Shown piece by piece: positions 7,644 to 14,506 of a DNA stretch of 30,834 bases. The DNA comes from Flavobacteriaceae bacterium (lineage in GTDB: Bacteria; Bacteroidota; Bacteroidia; Flavobacteriales; Flavobacteriaceae), in the NCBI GenBank assembly GCA_016649785.1, contig JAENXB010000005.1, positions 1 to 30,834 on the forward strand, in the 5' to 3' direction. Below the pieces are notes generated by a model. That model made no database searches, was not told the origin of the DNA, and worked only from the letters and a program-made list of their open reading frames with translations. Both the position numbers and the translations under genes were made by a program. The first letter of the stretch is position 1, and every line of letters begins with the position of its first letter.

Positions 7644-8372
7644 ACTTATAAAATCTTCCAGCTCCTTCAAACTTATTCTTCCCTCATAGATCGCTTTTCC
7701 AATGATGGTTCCTTCACATCCCATTTCAGCTAATTTGGGAAGTTCGTCAAAAGTTGAAATTCCTCCGGAAGCGATCAGGTTTAGTGTTCCTGATCCATCC
7801 TTTGTTTCAGCAATGATCTTTTTATAGAGTTCGAAAGAAGGTCCTTCCAGCATCCCATCTTTGGAAATATCGGTGCAAATTACATATTTCACACCTTCAT
7901 TTTGATATTGCTGAATAAAAGGGATCAATTCTTCTTCCGATTCTTCCTGCCATCCGCTTATGGCTACTTTTTCATTATTGGCATCGGCCCCGAGGATGAT
8001 CTTATCACTTCCGAATTTTTGCAGCCAGGATTTAAATATTTCAGGATCCTTCACTGCAATGCTTCCACCTGTAATTTGATGTGCGCCACAATCAAAAGCC
8101 ACCTGTAAATCTTTATCAGATTTTAATCCGCCGCCAAAATCTATTTTTAAACTGGTTTTGGAAGCTATTTGTTCCAAAACCTTGTGATTTACAATATGCT
8201 TTGACTTTGCCCCATCCAGATCTACAAGGTGTAAATATTCAATTCCGTGGGCTTCAAATTGCTTTGCAACCTCCAGTGGATTTTTATTATATATTTTTTT
8301 TGTGCTGTAATCGCCTTTGGAAAGCCTTACGCATTTTCCGTCTATGATGTCTATTGCCGGTATGATTCTCAT
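7635..8372 (-). CDS. hisA: HisA: phosphoribosylformimino-5-aminoimidazole carboxamide ribotide isomerase
   Basis: 245 residues, the usual HisA size. It isomerises ProFAR to PRFAR, step 4 of histidine synthesis, through an Amadori rearrangement. The catalytic Asp is D8 in IPAIDIIDGKCVRLSKGDY, and the second acidic region is ICTDISKDGMLEG. Phosphate-binding segments are DFGGGLKSD and ASGGISTFDEL. Homologous to HisF but distinguished by GDYS near the N-terminus and by HLVDLDGAK. The ATG at 8372 lies two bases from the end of a 33-bp repeat arm that separates it from the inserted four-helix-bundle gene. Its last codons overlap another repeat array. Confidence 0.98.
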   Translation of the reverse strand: MRIIPAIDIIDGKCVRLSKGDYSTKKIYNKNPLEVAKQFEAHGIEYLHLVDLDGAKSKHIVNHKVLEQIASKTSLKIDFGGGLKSDKDLQVAFDCGAHQITGGSIAVKDPEIFKSWLQKFGSDKIILGADANNEKVAISGWQEESEEELIPFIQQYQNEGVKYVICTDISKDGMLEGPSFELYKKIIAETKDGSGTLNLIASGGISTFDELPKLAEMGCEGTIIGKAIYEGRISLKELEDFISKI

Positions 8373-8374
8373 TT

Positions 8375-8407
8375 GAAGTACGAAGTTTGAAATTAGAAGT
8401 TAGAAGT
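8375..8407. repeat. Left 33-bp inverted-repeat arm flanking the four-helix-bundle gene
   Basis: Five bases plus four in-phase 7-base units (plus strand: ACGAAGT, TTGAAAT, TAGAAGT, TAGAAGT). Compared with the reverse complement of 8801-8833 it is identical at 28 of 33 positions; all differences fall at the first two positions of a unit. It starts two bases from the hisA start codon. Confidence 0.8.
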
Positions 8408-8421
8408 TCAGTTTTTAGTAA

Positions 8422-8778
8422 TTACTTGGGTTTGCTATTTTTTCTTGCTGTGTTTATTGATGCTACAATTATTGATAACAGCTCATTTGCTTCTGTGTGA
8501 AGTTTTTTTGCCTCTTCTATATTTTGATCCATAATTTCAATGAATAATTCCAAAAAATACATGCTTTCATCGACTTCTTCTTCTACAATCTTTAGTTTAT
8601 TTATAAAATCGGCGGTAGATTTTCCTCTTTGAGAAGCTCTATAATTAGCACCCACGGAACTTGAACATCGAATCAGCTGATTTACATAAGCGTTATATTC
8701 TCTCGAACTAGGAATTTTTCTACTGAAAAACCAACAGTCCAGGGCGAATTTTTTTGTTCTTTCTTTCAAATTATTCAT
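8422..8778 (-). CDS. Four-helix-bundle protein, 23S rRNA intervening-sequence (S23) family
   Basis: 118 residues, the usual size of this family. Characteristic blocks are FALDCWFFSRKIPSSREYNAY, then QLIRCSSSVGANYRASQRGKS (helix 2 with the SVGANYREA-like signature), then KLKIVEEEVDESMYFLELF and ANELLSIIVASINTARK. Family members were first found as ORFs inside intervening sequences of 23S rRNA genes, and many others stand alone in Bacteroidota genomes; their biochemical role is unknown. Here the gene interrupts the his operon between hisH and hisA and is bounded on both sides by 33-bp inverted repeats. It has no apparent link to histidine synthesis. It shares the operon's direction, so it should be expressed from the his mRNA unless it has a hidden promoter. 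Confidence 0.9.
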   Translation of the reverse strand: MNNLKERTKKFALDCWFFSRKIPSSREYNAYVNQLIRCSSSVGANYRASQRGKSTADFINKLKIVEEEVDESMYFLELFIEIMDQNIEEAKKLHTEANELLSIIVASINTARKNSKPK

Positions 8779-8800
8779 AGCACTATTTTTTATTCTAATT

Positions 8801-8833
8801 ACTTCTCACTTCTAATTTCGTACTTCTAACTTC
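8801..8833. repeat. Right 33-bp inverted-repeat arm, overlapping the hisH 3' end
   Basis: Read on the minus strand: five bases plus four in-phase 7-base units (TAGAAGT, ACGAAAT, TAGAAGT, GAGAAGT). The TAG of the third unit is the hisH stop codon (8812-8814), so the last six hisH sense codons (K-L-E-V-R-N) are encoded by repeat DNA. It pairs with 8375-8407 across the four-helix-bundle gene. Confidence 0.8.
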
Positions 8834-9405
8834 AAAAAGTTTTCCAATATTTTTGCTCCCGCATCGCTGCTTTTTTCGGGGTGAAATTGAACGCCGTAAA
8901 AATTATCTTTTTTAATTGCTGAAGTATATTCAACTCCATATTCAGTTTTGGCAATGGTTTCTTCGCATTCCGGAACGTAATAGCTATGCACTAAATACAC
9001 ATATTCATTTTCATTAACACCTTCAAACAACTGTGATTCCAGATTAAATATCTGATTCCAGCCTATTTGCGGTACTTTCAGTCCGTCGTTAAACTTTACA
9101 ACTTTTACATCAAAAATACCCAGTCCCTGTGTATTTCCCTCTTCTGAAGATTTGCACATCAGCTGCATTCCCAGGCAAATTCCCAAAACCGGCTGTTTTA
9201 ATGTTGGGATTAATTTATCCAAACCGGTAGATCTCAGCATTTTCATAGCGCTTCCGGCCTCTCCCACCCCGGGAAAGATCACTTTATCGGCATTTGAGAT
9301 CTCTTCAACATCTTTGCTTAAAACAGCTTCATAACCAAGCCTTTTTATCGCGAATTTGATGCTCTGTATATTTCCTGCACCGTAATCTATAATTACTATT
9401 TTCAT
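8812..9405 (-). CDS. hisH: HisH: imidazole glycerol phosphate synthase, glutaminase subunit
   Basis: 197 residues, a class I glutamine amidotransferase that supplies ammonia to HisF. The nucleophile Cys is in VLGICLGMQLM and the His-Glu pair of the triad in YGVQFHPEKSSDAG. The N-terminus IVIIDYGAGNIQSIKFA is typical of HisH. The last residues, KLEVRN, are encoded inside a heptad-repeat arm, and the stop codon is the TAG of a repeat unit, so the natural C-terminus may have been replaced or extended by repeat sequence. Between its start and hisB lies a 197-base repeat-rich gap. Confidence 0.98.
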   Translation of the reverse strand: MKIVIIDYGAGNIQSIKFAIKRLGYEAVLSKDVEEISNADKVIFPGVGEAGSAMKMLRSTGLDKLIPTLKQPVLGICLGMQLMCKSSEEGNTQGLGIFDVKVVKFNDGLKVPQIGWNQIFNLESQLFEGVNENEYVYLVHSYYVPECEETIAKTEYGVEYTSAIKKDNFYGVQFHPEKSSDAGAKILENFLKLEVRN

Positions 9406-9466
9406 AAATATTAAATTGCTTCTCAGAACTTTCCAGATTATTTAATTGTAATCGATTTTTATTTCC

Positions 9467-9525
9467 CGCTCCCGAAAGCTTTCGGGAGCGCAGATAAAAT
9501 CCGCAGATTCCCGCAGATAAAAATC
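9467..9525. repeat. 24-bp perfect palindrome plus three CGCAGAT copies
   Basis: 9467-9490 is a perfect palindrome whose half is CGCTCCCGAAAG. It is followed by three copies of CGCAGAT within about 30 bases (starting near 9489, 9502 and 9513). An outer pair GATTTTTAT (9454-9462) and ATAAAAATC (9517-9525) could close a larger cruciform or hairpin. It looks like a dispersed intergenic element lying within the hisB-hisH gap. No T-run follows directly, so it is not a standard terminator. Confidence 0.7.
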
Positions 9526-9547
9526 AAATTAATTTGTATTCATTTTT

Positions 9548-9603
9548 TCTATCCTCTTTCCACTCTCCTCTTTCCTCTTTTTTCTTCAAACTTCGCACTT
9601 CCC
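9548..9603 (-). repeat. Heptad repeat array anchored at the hisB stop codon
   Basis: Eight consecutive in-phase 7-base units on the minus strand (types GGGAAGT, GCGAAGT, TTGAAGA, GGAAAGA, GGATAGA). The first unit begins with the last base of the hisB stop codon TAG. No inverted partner is seen before the hisH start; the palindromic element at 9467 lies there instead. Confidence 0.75.
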
Positions 9604-10742
9604 TACAGCATTCCTTTAGTAGACGGTAAGATCATTTTTTCGGCATCCCTTTTTACGGCCATTTTAATGGCTTTGGCAAAGGCTTTAAAAATGGCTTCAA
9701 TTTTATGGTGTTCGTTCGTGCCTTCTGCTTTTATGTTCAGATTGGCTTTGGCCCCATCACTAAAGGATTTAAAAAAGTGATAAAACATTTCGGCAGGCAT
9801 TTTCCCGATCATTTCCCGTTTAAAAGCGGCTTCCCAAACCAACCAGTTCCTGCCCCCAAAATCTATGGCCGCCTGCGCAAGGCAATCGTCCATTGGCAAA
9901 CAAAATCCATATCGTTCAATTCCCAGTTTATTTCCCAGGGCTTTGCTGAACACCTCTCCAAGAGCTATGGCAGTATCTTCTATGGTATGATGTTCATCTA
10001 CTTCCAGATCTCCCTTTACATCAATATCCAGATCCATTTGGCCGTGGCGGGATAGTTGATCCAGCATATGATCGAAAAAAGCGATCCCGGTGGAAATATT
10101 TGATTTCCCGGTGCCATCCAGATTGAGCTTTATTCTAATATCCGTTTCGTTGGTTTTTCTTTGAATTTCAGCAGTACGGTCATTTAATTTTAAAAACCCG
10201 TAGATTTCCTCCCAGCTGCTGGTTTTTAACGCAATGATCTTTTCAAGTTCGTTTTTGTCATTTTTCAGTTCGTCATTTCCCAATTCCTGATGAGTTTCAA
10301 TAAAAATCCCCTTTCCGCCGAAATTATGGGCAAATTCCATATCGGTCATCCGGTCACCTATCATAAATGAATTTTCCAGGTCATACTCTTTATTTTTCAG
10401 GTATTTTTCTTCTAAAAGGCCGGTATTTGGTTTCCTGTTGAGCGAATTTTCTGTTGGAAAACTGCAATCCATCAAAATATCACTGAACTCGATCCCTTCA
10501 TTTTTAAGGGTTTTTAGCAAAAAATTCTGAATAGGCCAAAAATTTTCTTCAGGATAAGCATCTGTTCCCAACCCATCCTGATTGGTTACCATCACCAATT
10601 CGTAATCCAGTTCTTTGGCAATTTTTGCCAGGTAAAAGATCACCTGGGGATAAAATGTGAATTTTTCCAGATTGTCTATTTGGTAATCTGCAGGTTCGTG
10701 AATGATGGTTCCGTCCCGGTCTATAAATAATACTTTTTTCAT
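9603..10742 (-). CDS. hisB: HisB: histidinol-phosphatase / imidazoleglycerol-phosphate dehydratase
   Basis: A bifunctional protein of 379 residues covering steps 6 and 8 of the pathway. The N-terminal HAD phosphatase has FIDRDGTIIHEP (nucleophile and acid Asp), VTNQDGLG and MIGDRMTDMEFA. The C-terminal dehydratase (from about residue 190) has both metal-binding motifs, DEHHTIEDTAIALG and NEHHKIEAIFKA. The zinc loop of the E. coli phosphatase domain, a Cys/His cluster, is here DCSFPTENSLNRKPNTG with only one Cys, so that zinc site is probably absent. I chose ATG at 10742, giving MKKVLFIDRDG; a TTG 33 bases upstream would add a poor leader. It starts 34 bases after the hisC stop codon. Confidence 0.97.
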   Translation of the reverse strand: MKKVLFIDRDGTIIHEPADYQIDNLEKFTFYPQVIFYLAKIAKELDYELVMVTNQDGLGTDAYPEENFWPIQNFLLKTLKNEGIEFSDILMDCSFPTENSLNRKPNTGLLEEKYLKNKEYDLENSFMIGDRMTDMEFAHNFGGKGIFIETHQELGNDELKNDKNELEKIIALKTSSWEEIYGFLKLNDRTAEIQRKTNETDIRIKLNLDGTGKSNISTGIAFFDHMLDQLSRHGQMDLDIDVKGDLEVDEHHTIEDTAIALGEVFSKALGNKLGIERYGFCLPMDDCLAQAAIDFGGRNWLVWEAAFKREMIGKMPAEMFYHFFKSFSDGAKANLNIKAEGTNEHHKIEAIFKAFAKAIKMAVKRDAEKMILPSTKGML

Positions 10743-10776
10743 AAGTAAATTCTTATTGTTCTTTATAATTTCCAAG

Positions 10777-11826
10777 TTATTTAAGGCTTTGAAATGCCTC
10801 CATAAGTTTCTGGTTTTCTTCAGCCGTCCCGACTGTCAATCGCAAAGTGTTTTCACAAAGAGGTTGGGTTGTTCGGTTTCTGATCACAATTCCCTTTTTT
10901 AATAATTGATCGTAACGCAGTTTGGCATTATCCACTTTTATGAGGATAAAATTAGCGTCAGAATTGTATATTTTTTCAATAAAATCAACTTCAAGCAAAG
11001 CTTTAAATAACTTATTCCTTTCTGTCAGTATATCAGCTATTTCCTTTTTAACTGAAATAATATCAATCACTCTTTCCAACGCTCGTTTCTGAGTGAGTTC
11101 ATTTACGTTGTAAGGTGGTTTTATTTTGTTTAAGATCTGAATAATTTCTGCGGAAGCGTAGCAAATCCCCAACCTGATTGCAGCCATTCCGTAGGCTTTT
11201 GAAAGTGTTTGGGTGACGATCAAATTAGGGAATTTTTCCAATTTATTGATCCAGCTTTCACTTTCCGAAAAGTCGATATAGGCTTCATCAATAACCACCA
11301 ATCCATTGAAATTATTGAGGATCTCGAGGATCTTTTCTTCAGAAAATAAATTCCCGGTTGGATTGTTTGGGGAACAAAGAAAGATCAATTTGGTGTTATC
11401 GTCAACCTTATTGAAAATCTCAGCAACATTTGGCTGAAAATCATCTGTCAACAACACTTCCCGGTTTTCAATATTATTGATTTCAGCCAAAACCTGATAC
11501 ATCCCATAGGTTGGCGGCAAAGTGGTGATATTGTCTTTCCCCGGTTCACAAAAAGCCCTGAAAATGAGATCTAAAACTTCATCGCTGCCATTGCCCAACA
11601 AAATATTTTCAGCCGGAATTCCCTTTATTTCCCCGAGTTGTTCTTTCAGTTCTCTTTGCTGCGGATCCGGATATCGGTTAACCCCGGTTTCAAACGGATT
11701 TTCATTGGCATCCATAAATACCATGTTTGAATCCCCTTGTTTGAACTCGTCCCGCGCTGAAGAATATGGTTTTAAGTCGGCAACATTTTTGCGAACTAAA
11801 TTATTTATATTGAATTTTGTTTTCAT
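10777..11826 (-). CDS. hisC: HisC: histidinol-phosphate aminotransferase
   Basis: 349 residues, a fold-type I PLP enzyme that converts imidazole acetol phosphate to histidinol phosphate using glutamate (step 7). Visible motifs are MDANENPFETGVNRYPDPQQ at the N-terminal substrate region, LLGNGSDEVLDLIF, FLCSPNNPTGN, VVIDEAYIDFSES, the PLP lysine in TQTLSKAYGMAAIRLG, and the C-terminal TLRLTVGT. It lies between hisD (180 bases upstream) and hisB (34 bases downstream). The start is ATG at 11826. Confidence 0.98.
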   Translation of the reverse strand: MKTKFNINNLVRKNVADLKPYSSARDEFKQGDSNMVFMDANENPFETGVNRYPDPQQRELKEQLGEIKGIPAENILLGNGSDEVLDLIFRAFCEPGKDNITTLPPTYGMYQVLAEINNIENREVLLTDDFQPNVAEIFNKVDDNTKLIFLCSPNNPTGNLFSEEKILEILNNFNGLVVIDEAYIDFSESESWINKLEKFPNLIVTQTLSKAYGMAAIRLGICYASAEIIQILNKIKPPYNVNELTQKRALERVIDIISVKKEIADILTERNKLFKALLEVDFIEKIYNSDANFILIKVDNAKLRYDQLLKKGIVIRNRTTQPLCENTLRLTVGTAEENQKLMEAFQSLK

Positions 11827-11908
11827 CTGTAAATCTTCTGCTGTGCTAATAAGTTGTAAAATTAGTGTTCATTCTGTTTGCGTTTTCTCATTGTAATCTC
11901 CAAAAATA

Positions 11909-11930
11909 GCCATTAATGCACGAATAATAG
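11909..11930. repeat. Dispersed repeat containing TAATGCACGAATA (second copy)
   Basis: In the hisD-hisC gap the plus strand carries a CCATTAATGCACGAATA segment almost identical to CCACTAATGCACGAATA near 6499 in the hisF-hisIE gap. Two copies in non-coding his-operon spacers suggest a dispersed intergenic element. Confidence 0.5.
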
Positions 11931-12006
11931 ATTATGGGATGGCCATGCTTCAATTATAACTACATATCGGAACTTAAATTAATAACTCAACATTTTTAAT
12001 TAGAAA

Positions 12007-13296
12007 CTACTCCTGATCTATTCTTTTTAATCTCAGGCTCATAGCGTTCTTGTGGGCGTGAAGTCCTTCGGCCTCCGCCATAAGTTCAACTACCGGACCT
12101 ATTTCCCTGATTCCTTTTTCCGAAATTTTCTGAAAGGTCATGCTCTTCATAAAACTATCCAAATTAACCCCGCTGTATTGTTTTGCATACCCGTTTGTGG
12201 GTAAAGTATGATTAGTACCCGACGCATAATCTCCGGCGCTCTCCGGGGTATAATTTCCTATAAACACAGAACCTGCGTTTTCAATGCCGTCTATGAAAAA
12301 ATCTTCGTTCTTTGTGCAGATGATAAGGTGTTCCGGACCATATTCATTGATCATTTCCAATGCGAGTACATCATTCTCGATGTAGATGAATTTTGAATTT
12401 TCTATTGCTTTGGCCGCAATTTCCTTTCTGGGTAAATCAGTTAGCTGACTCTCAATTTCCTTTTCAACTTCAGCTATCAGCTCTTTTGATGTAGAAACCA
12501 GGATCACCTGGCTGTCTGCACCGTGTTCTGCCTGGCTTAACAGATCTGACGCAACAAACGCGGCATCGGCTGAATCATCGGCCATGACAAGCAATTCCGA
12601 AGGTCCTGCAGGCATATCAATTGAAACCTGGTGTTTGGTGGCCAATTGTTTGGCAACTGTTACAAATTGATTTCCGGGACCGAATATTTTATAAACTTTA
12701 GGCACAGATTCCGTACCAAAAGTCATCGCTGCGATAGCCTGGATCCCACCTATTTTATAGATCTTGGAAATTCCGCATAAAGCGGCGGTATAAAGAATTG
12801 CCGGATGAACTTTTCCTTCCTTGTTTGGCGGGGTACACAAAATAATATCCCTGCAACCAGCCAATGCAGCTGGGACGGCCAACATTAAAATTGTTGAAAA
12901 CAGCGGGGCAGTTCCGCCAGGAATGTAAAGTCCTATTTTTTGAATAGGGCGCTTTTCCTGCCAACATTGAACACCAGTGCTGGTTTCAACCAATACTTTT
13001 TCGGTTTTTTGAGCAGCATGGAATTTTTCTATATTCGATTTTGCCAGTTTTATTGCATCCTTTAATTCCAGAGAAACCGCATCATCAGCTTCTTCAATTT
13101 CACCTGAACTAACCACCGTTTTTTGCAGGGAAGTCCCGTCAAAAAGTTCGGTGTATTTTGCAATTGCCCAATCCCCCTTTGTTTGTACTTCGCTAAAGAT
13201 CAGGTTTACGGTTTGCTCAATATCGGCAACCGTTTGAGTTGGTCTTTTTAAAATTTCTGACCATTCCGATTTTTTGGGATTATATAGTATGTTCAT
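12007..13296 (-). CDS. hisD: HisD: histidinol dehydrogenase
   Basis: 429 residues, the typical size. It oxidises histidinol to histidine in two NAD-dependent steps, the last of the pathway. Zinc and catalytic residues are visible in LLSQAEHGADSQVIL, YGPEHLIICT and SAGDYASGTNHTLPT; the glycine-rich segment IGLYIPGGTAPLFSTILMLAVP and the FGPGNQFVTVAKQ block are intact. It is the second gene of the operon, 67 bases after hisG. The start is ATG at 13296. Confidence 0.98.
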   Translation of the reverse strand: MNILYNPKKSEWSEILKRPTQTVADIEQTVNLIFSEVQTKGDWAIAKYTELFDGTSLQKTVVSSGEIEEADDAVSLELKDAIKLAKSNIEKFHAAQKTEKVLVETSTGVQCWQEKRPIQKIGLYIPGGTAPLFSTILMLAVPAALAGCRDIILCTPPNKEGKVHPAILYTAALCGISKIYKIGGIQAIAAMTFGTESVPKVYKIFGPGNQFVTVAKQLATKHQVSIDMPAGPSELLVMADDSADAAFVASDLLSQAEHGADSQVILVSTSKELIAEVEKEIESQLTDLPRKEIAAKAIENSKFIYIENDVLALEMINEYGPEHLIICTKNEDFFIDGIENAGSVFIGNYTPESAGDYASGTNHTLPTNGYAKQYSGVNLDSFMKSMTFQKISEKGIREIGPVVELMAEAEGLHAHKNAMSLRLKRIDQE

Positions 13297-13363
13297 TTTT
13301 ATATCACTTAAGTTTTATTTTTCAGAAAGAATAGCAAAGCAAAACGTTCTGTGCGATTTAACG

Positions 13364-14227
13364 CTACACCACCATTTTTTCAATAGGCACAACCAAAATT
13401 CCTTCGGCACCGCTGTCTTTTAATTCGTCTATAACTTCCCAAAATCGTTCTTCATTTATTACCGTATGTATGGAACTCCAGCCTTTTTCTGCAAGAGGTA
13501 GAACGGTAGGGCTGCGCATTCCCGGTAATAGTTTAATAATTCGATCAAGTTTATCATTGGGCGCATTCATTAAAATATATTTTGCAGTACGGGCATTTAA
13601 CACAGATTTTATCCGGAATTGAAGCTTTTCTAAAATTGCCTTTCTCGCTTCTGAAATTTTTGGTGAGATCGCCAAAATCGCTTCACTTTTAAGCATGACC
13701 TCCACTTCCATCAGATTGTTTTTAAATAAAGTGCTTCCGCTGGAAACTATATCACAAATGGCATCAGCAAGTCCAATATTTGGCGCAATTTCTACCGATC
13801 CATTAATAATGTGAAGCTCCGCCTCAATTCCTTTTTCAGCTAAAAAAGCATTGACCGTATTTGGATAAGAAGTGGCGATCCGTTTCCCATTGAGATCCTG
13901 AATGCCGTTGTATTTCATGGAATTTGGAACCGCTAAGGAAACCCTGCATTTGGAGAATCCCAGCTTTTCACCCCTTATTATATCCTCCCCTTTTTCTATA
14001 AGGACATTTTCTCCCAAAATAGCTATGTCTATAACTCCATCGCGTAAATACTGGGGAATATCACCATTTCTAAGATACATTACCTCCAATGGAAAATTGC
14101 GGGCTGAAGCTCTTAATTGTTCTTTTCCGTTATCTATGGAAATTCCCGCGTCCTTCAGGATTGAAATGGATTCTTCATTAAGCCTGCCTGCTTTTTGAAT
14201 CGCAATTCTAAGTTTATCTTTACTCAT
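13364..14227 (-). CDS. hisG: HisG: ATP phosphoribosyltransferase, long form
   Basis: 287 residues, the long form that carries a C-terminal ACT-like regulatory domain (about residues 210-287: PNDKLDRIIKLLPGMRSPTVLPL, then EGILVVPIEKMVV) and does not need HisZ. It catalyses the committed step, joining ATP and PRPP, and in long forms is feedback-inhibited by histidine. The catalytic region includes LRIAIQKAGRLNEES, IDIAILGENVL and the PRPP loop ADAICDIVSSGSTLFKNNL. It is the first gene of the operon, preceded by a leader with a His-rich peptide and an intrinsic terminator, so both enzyme and transcription are likely controlled by histidine. Confidence 0.97.
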   Translation of the reverse strand: MSKDKLRIAIQKAGRLNEESISILKDAGISIDNGKEQLRASARNFPLEVMYLRNGDIPQYLRDGVIDIAILGENVLIEKGEDIIRGEKLGFSKCRVSLAVPNSMKYNGIQDLNGKRIATSYPNTVNAFLAEKGIEAELHIINGSVEIAPNIGLADAICDIVSSGSTLFKNNLMEVEVMLKSEAILAISPKISEARKAILEKLQFRIKSVLNARTAKYILMNAPNDKLDRIIKLLPGMRSPTVLPLAEKGWSSIHTVINEERFWEVIDELKDSGAEGILVVPIEKMVV

Positions 14228-14252
14228 AATTAATTATTTTAAGTCCTTTATC

Positions 14253-14285
14253 AAACCTCACAGGTTTCAAAAACCTGTGAGGTTT
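14253..14285. repeat. Perfect 15-bp inverted repeat in the hisG leader
   Basis: AAACCTCACAGGTTT (14253-14267) and its exact complement at 14271-14285 enclose a 3-base loop. On the plus strand a T8 run ends at 14290, so it reads as a terminator for antisense transcription. In the his direction only three T residues follow, making it a strong hairpin but a poor terminator. It lies between the attenuator and the hisG start codon, 26 bases from the latter. Confidence 0.8.
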
Positions 14286-14316
14286 TTTTTAATTTCAATT
14301 TTTAAAAAAAGCGTAT

Positions 14317-14351
14317 AAAAAAAACCCGTTTGATTGCTCAAACGGGTTTTT
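14317..14351 (-). terminator. his operon attenuator terminator
   Basis: On the minus strand, AAAAACCCGTTTG (14351-14339) pairs with its exact complement (14332-14320) around a 6-base loop, followed by eight T residues ending at 14317. This is a strong intrinsic terminator located after the His-rich leader peptide and 90 bases before hisG. Upstream segments 14368-14375 can pair either with the His-codon region (14417-14422) or with 14354-14359, giving mutually exclusive folds; how the second fold would break the terminator stem is not clear from inspection. Confidence 0.85.
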
Positions 14352-14389
14352 AAATATGTTGAAAATTCTACATATCACATTCACCTCGC

Positions 14390-14437
14390 CTAAGCGCTGT
14401 AAAATACGTGATGATGATGTAGTTGAATTGTTTTCAT
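14390..14437 (-). CDS. his operon leader peptide (four consecutive His codons)
   Basis: A 15-codon ORF reading MKTIQLHHHHVFYSA and ending in TAG. It contains four adjacent His codons (CAT CAT CAT CAC), lies in the correct direction before hisG, and is followed by an intrinsic terminator with an eight-base U-run. This is the arrangement of classical amino acid-responsive attenuators: when charged His-tRNA is scarce, a ribosome stalls on the His run and lets transcription continue. The ATG starts only 8 bases after a TAGATTTG -7 box, so the mRNA may be leaderless or nearly so. The gene is too short for routine gene calling. Confidence 0.88.
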   Translation of the reverse strand: MKTIQLHHHHVFYSA

Positions 14438-14445
14438 TTCGAATG

Positions 14446-14453
14446 CAAATCTA
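14446..14453 (-). promoter_or_regulatory. -7 promoter box (TAGATTTG) of the his operon
   Basis: Minus-strand TAGATTTG matches TAnnTTTG exactly and lies 8 bases before the leader-peptide ATG. No clear TTG -33 element is seen at the usual spacing; the region upstream is a T-run. Confidence 0.65.
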
Positions 14454-14506
14454 ACTTTATTTTTTGAAAAAAAAAGGATTTTCCACAAATTTATAATTAT
14501 TCTGAT

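Noticed and set aside
8422..8778. Avd accessory protein of a diversity-generating retroelement
   Set aside because: Avd shares the four-helix fold with S23 proteins, but no reverse transcriptase, template repeat or variable repeat is present.
10743..10775. Upstream TTG start for hisB
   Set aside because: ATG at 10742 gives the standard MKKVLFIDRDG N-terminus; the extension is Asn/Lys-rich and unlikely.
14253..14285. Second intrinsic terminator for the his leader
   Set aside because: In the his direction only three T residues follow the stem; the T-run lies on the other strand.
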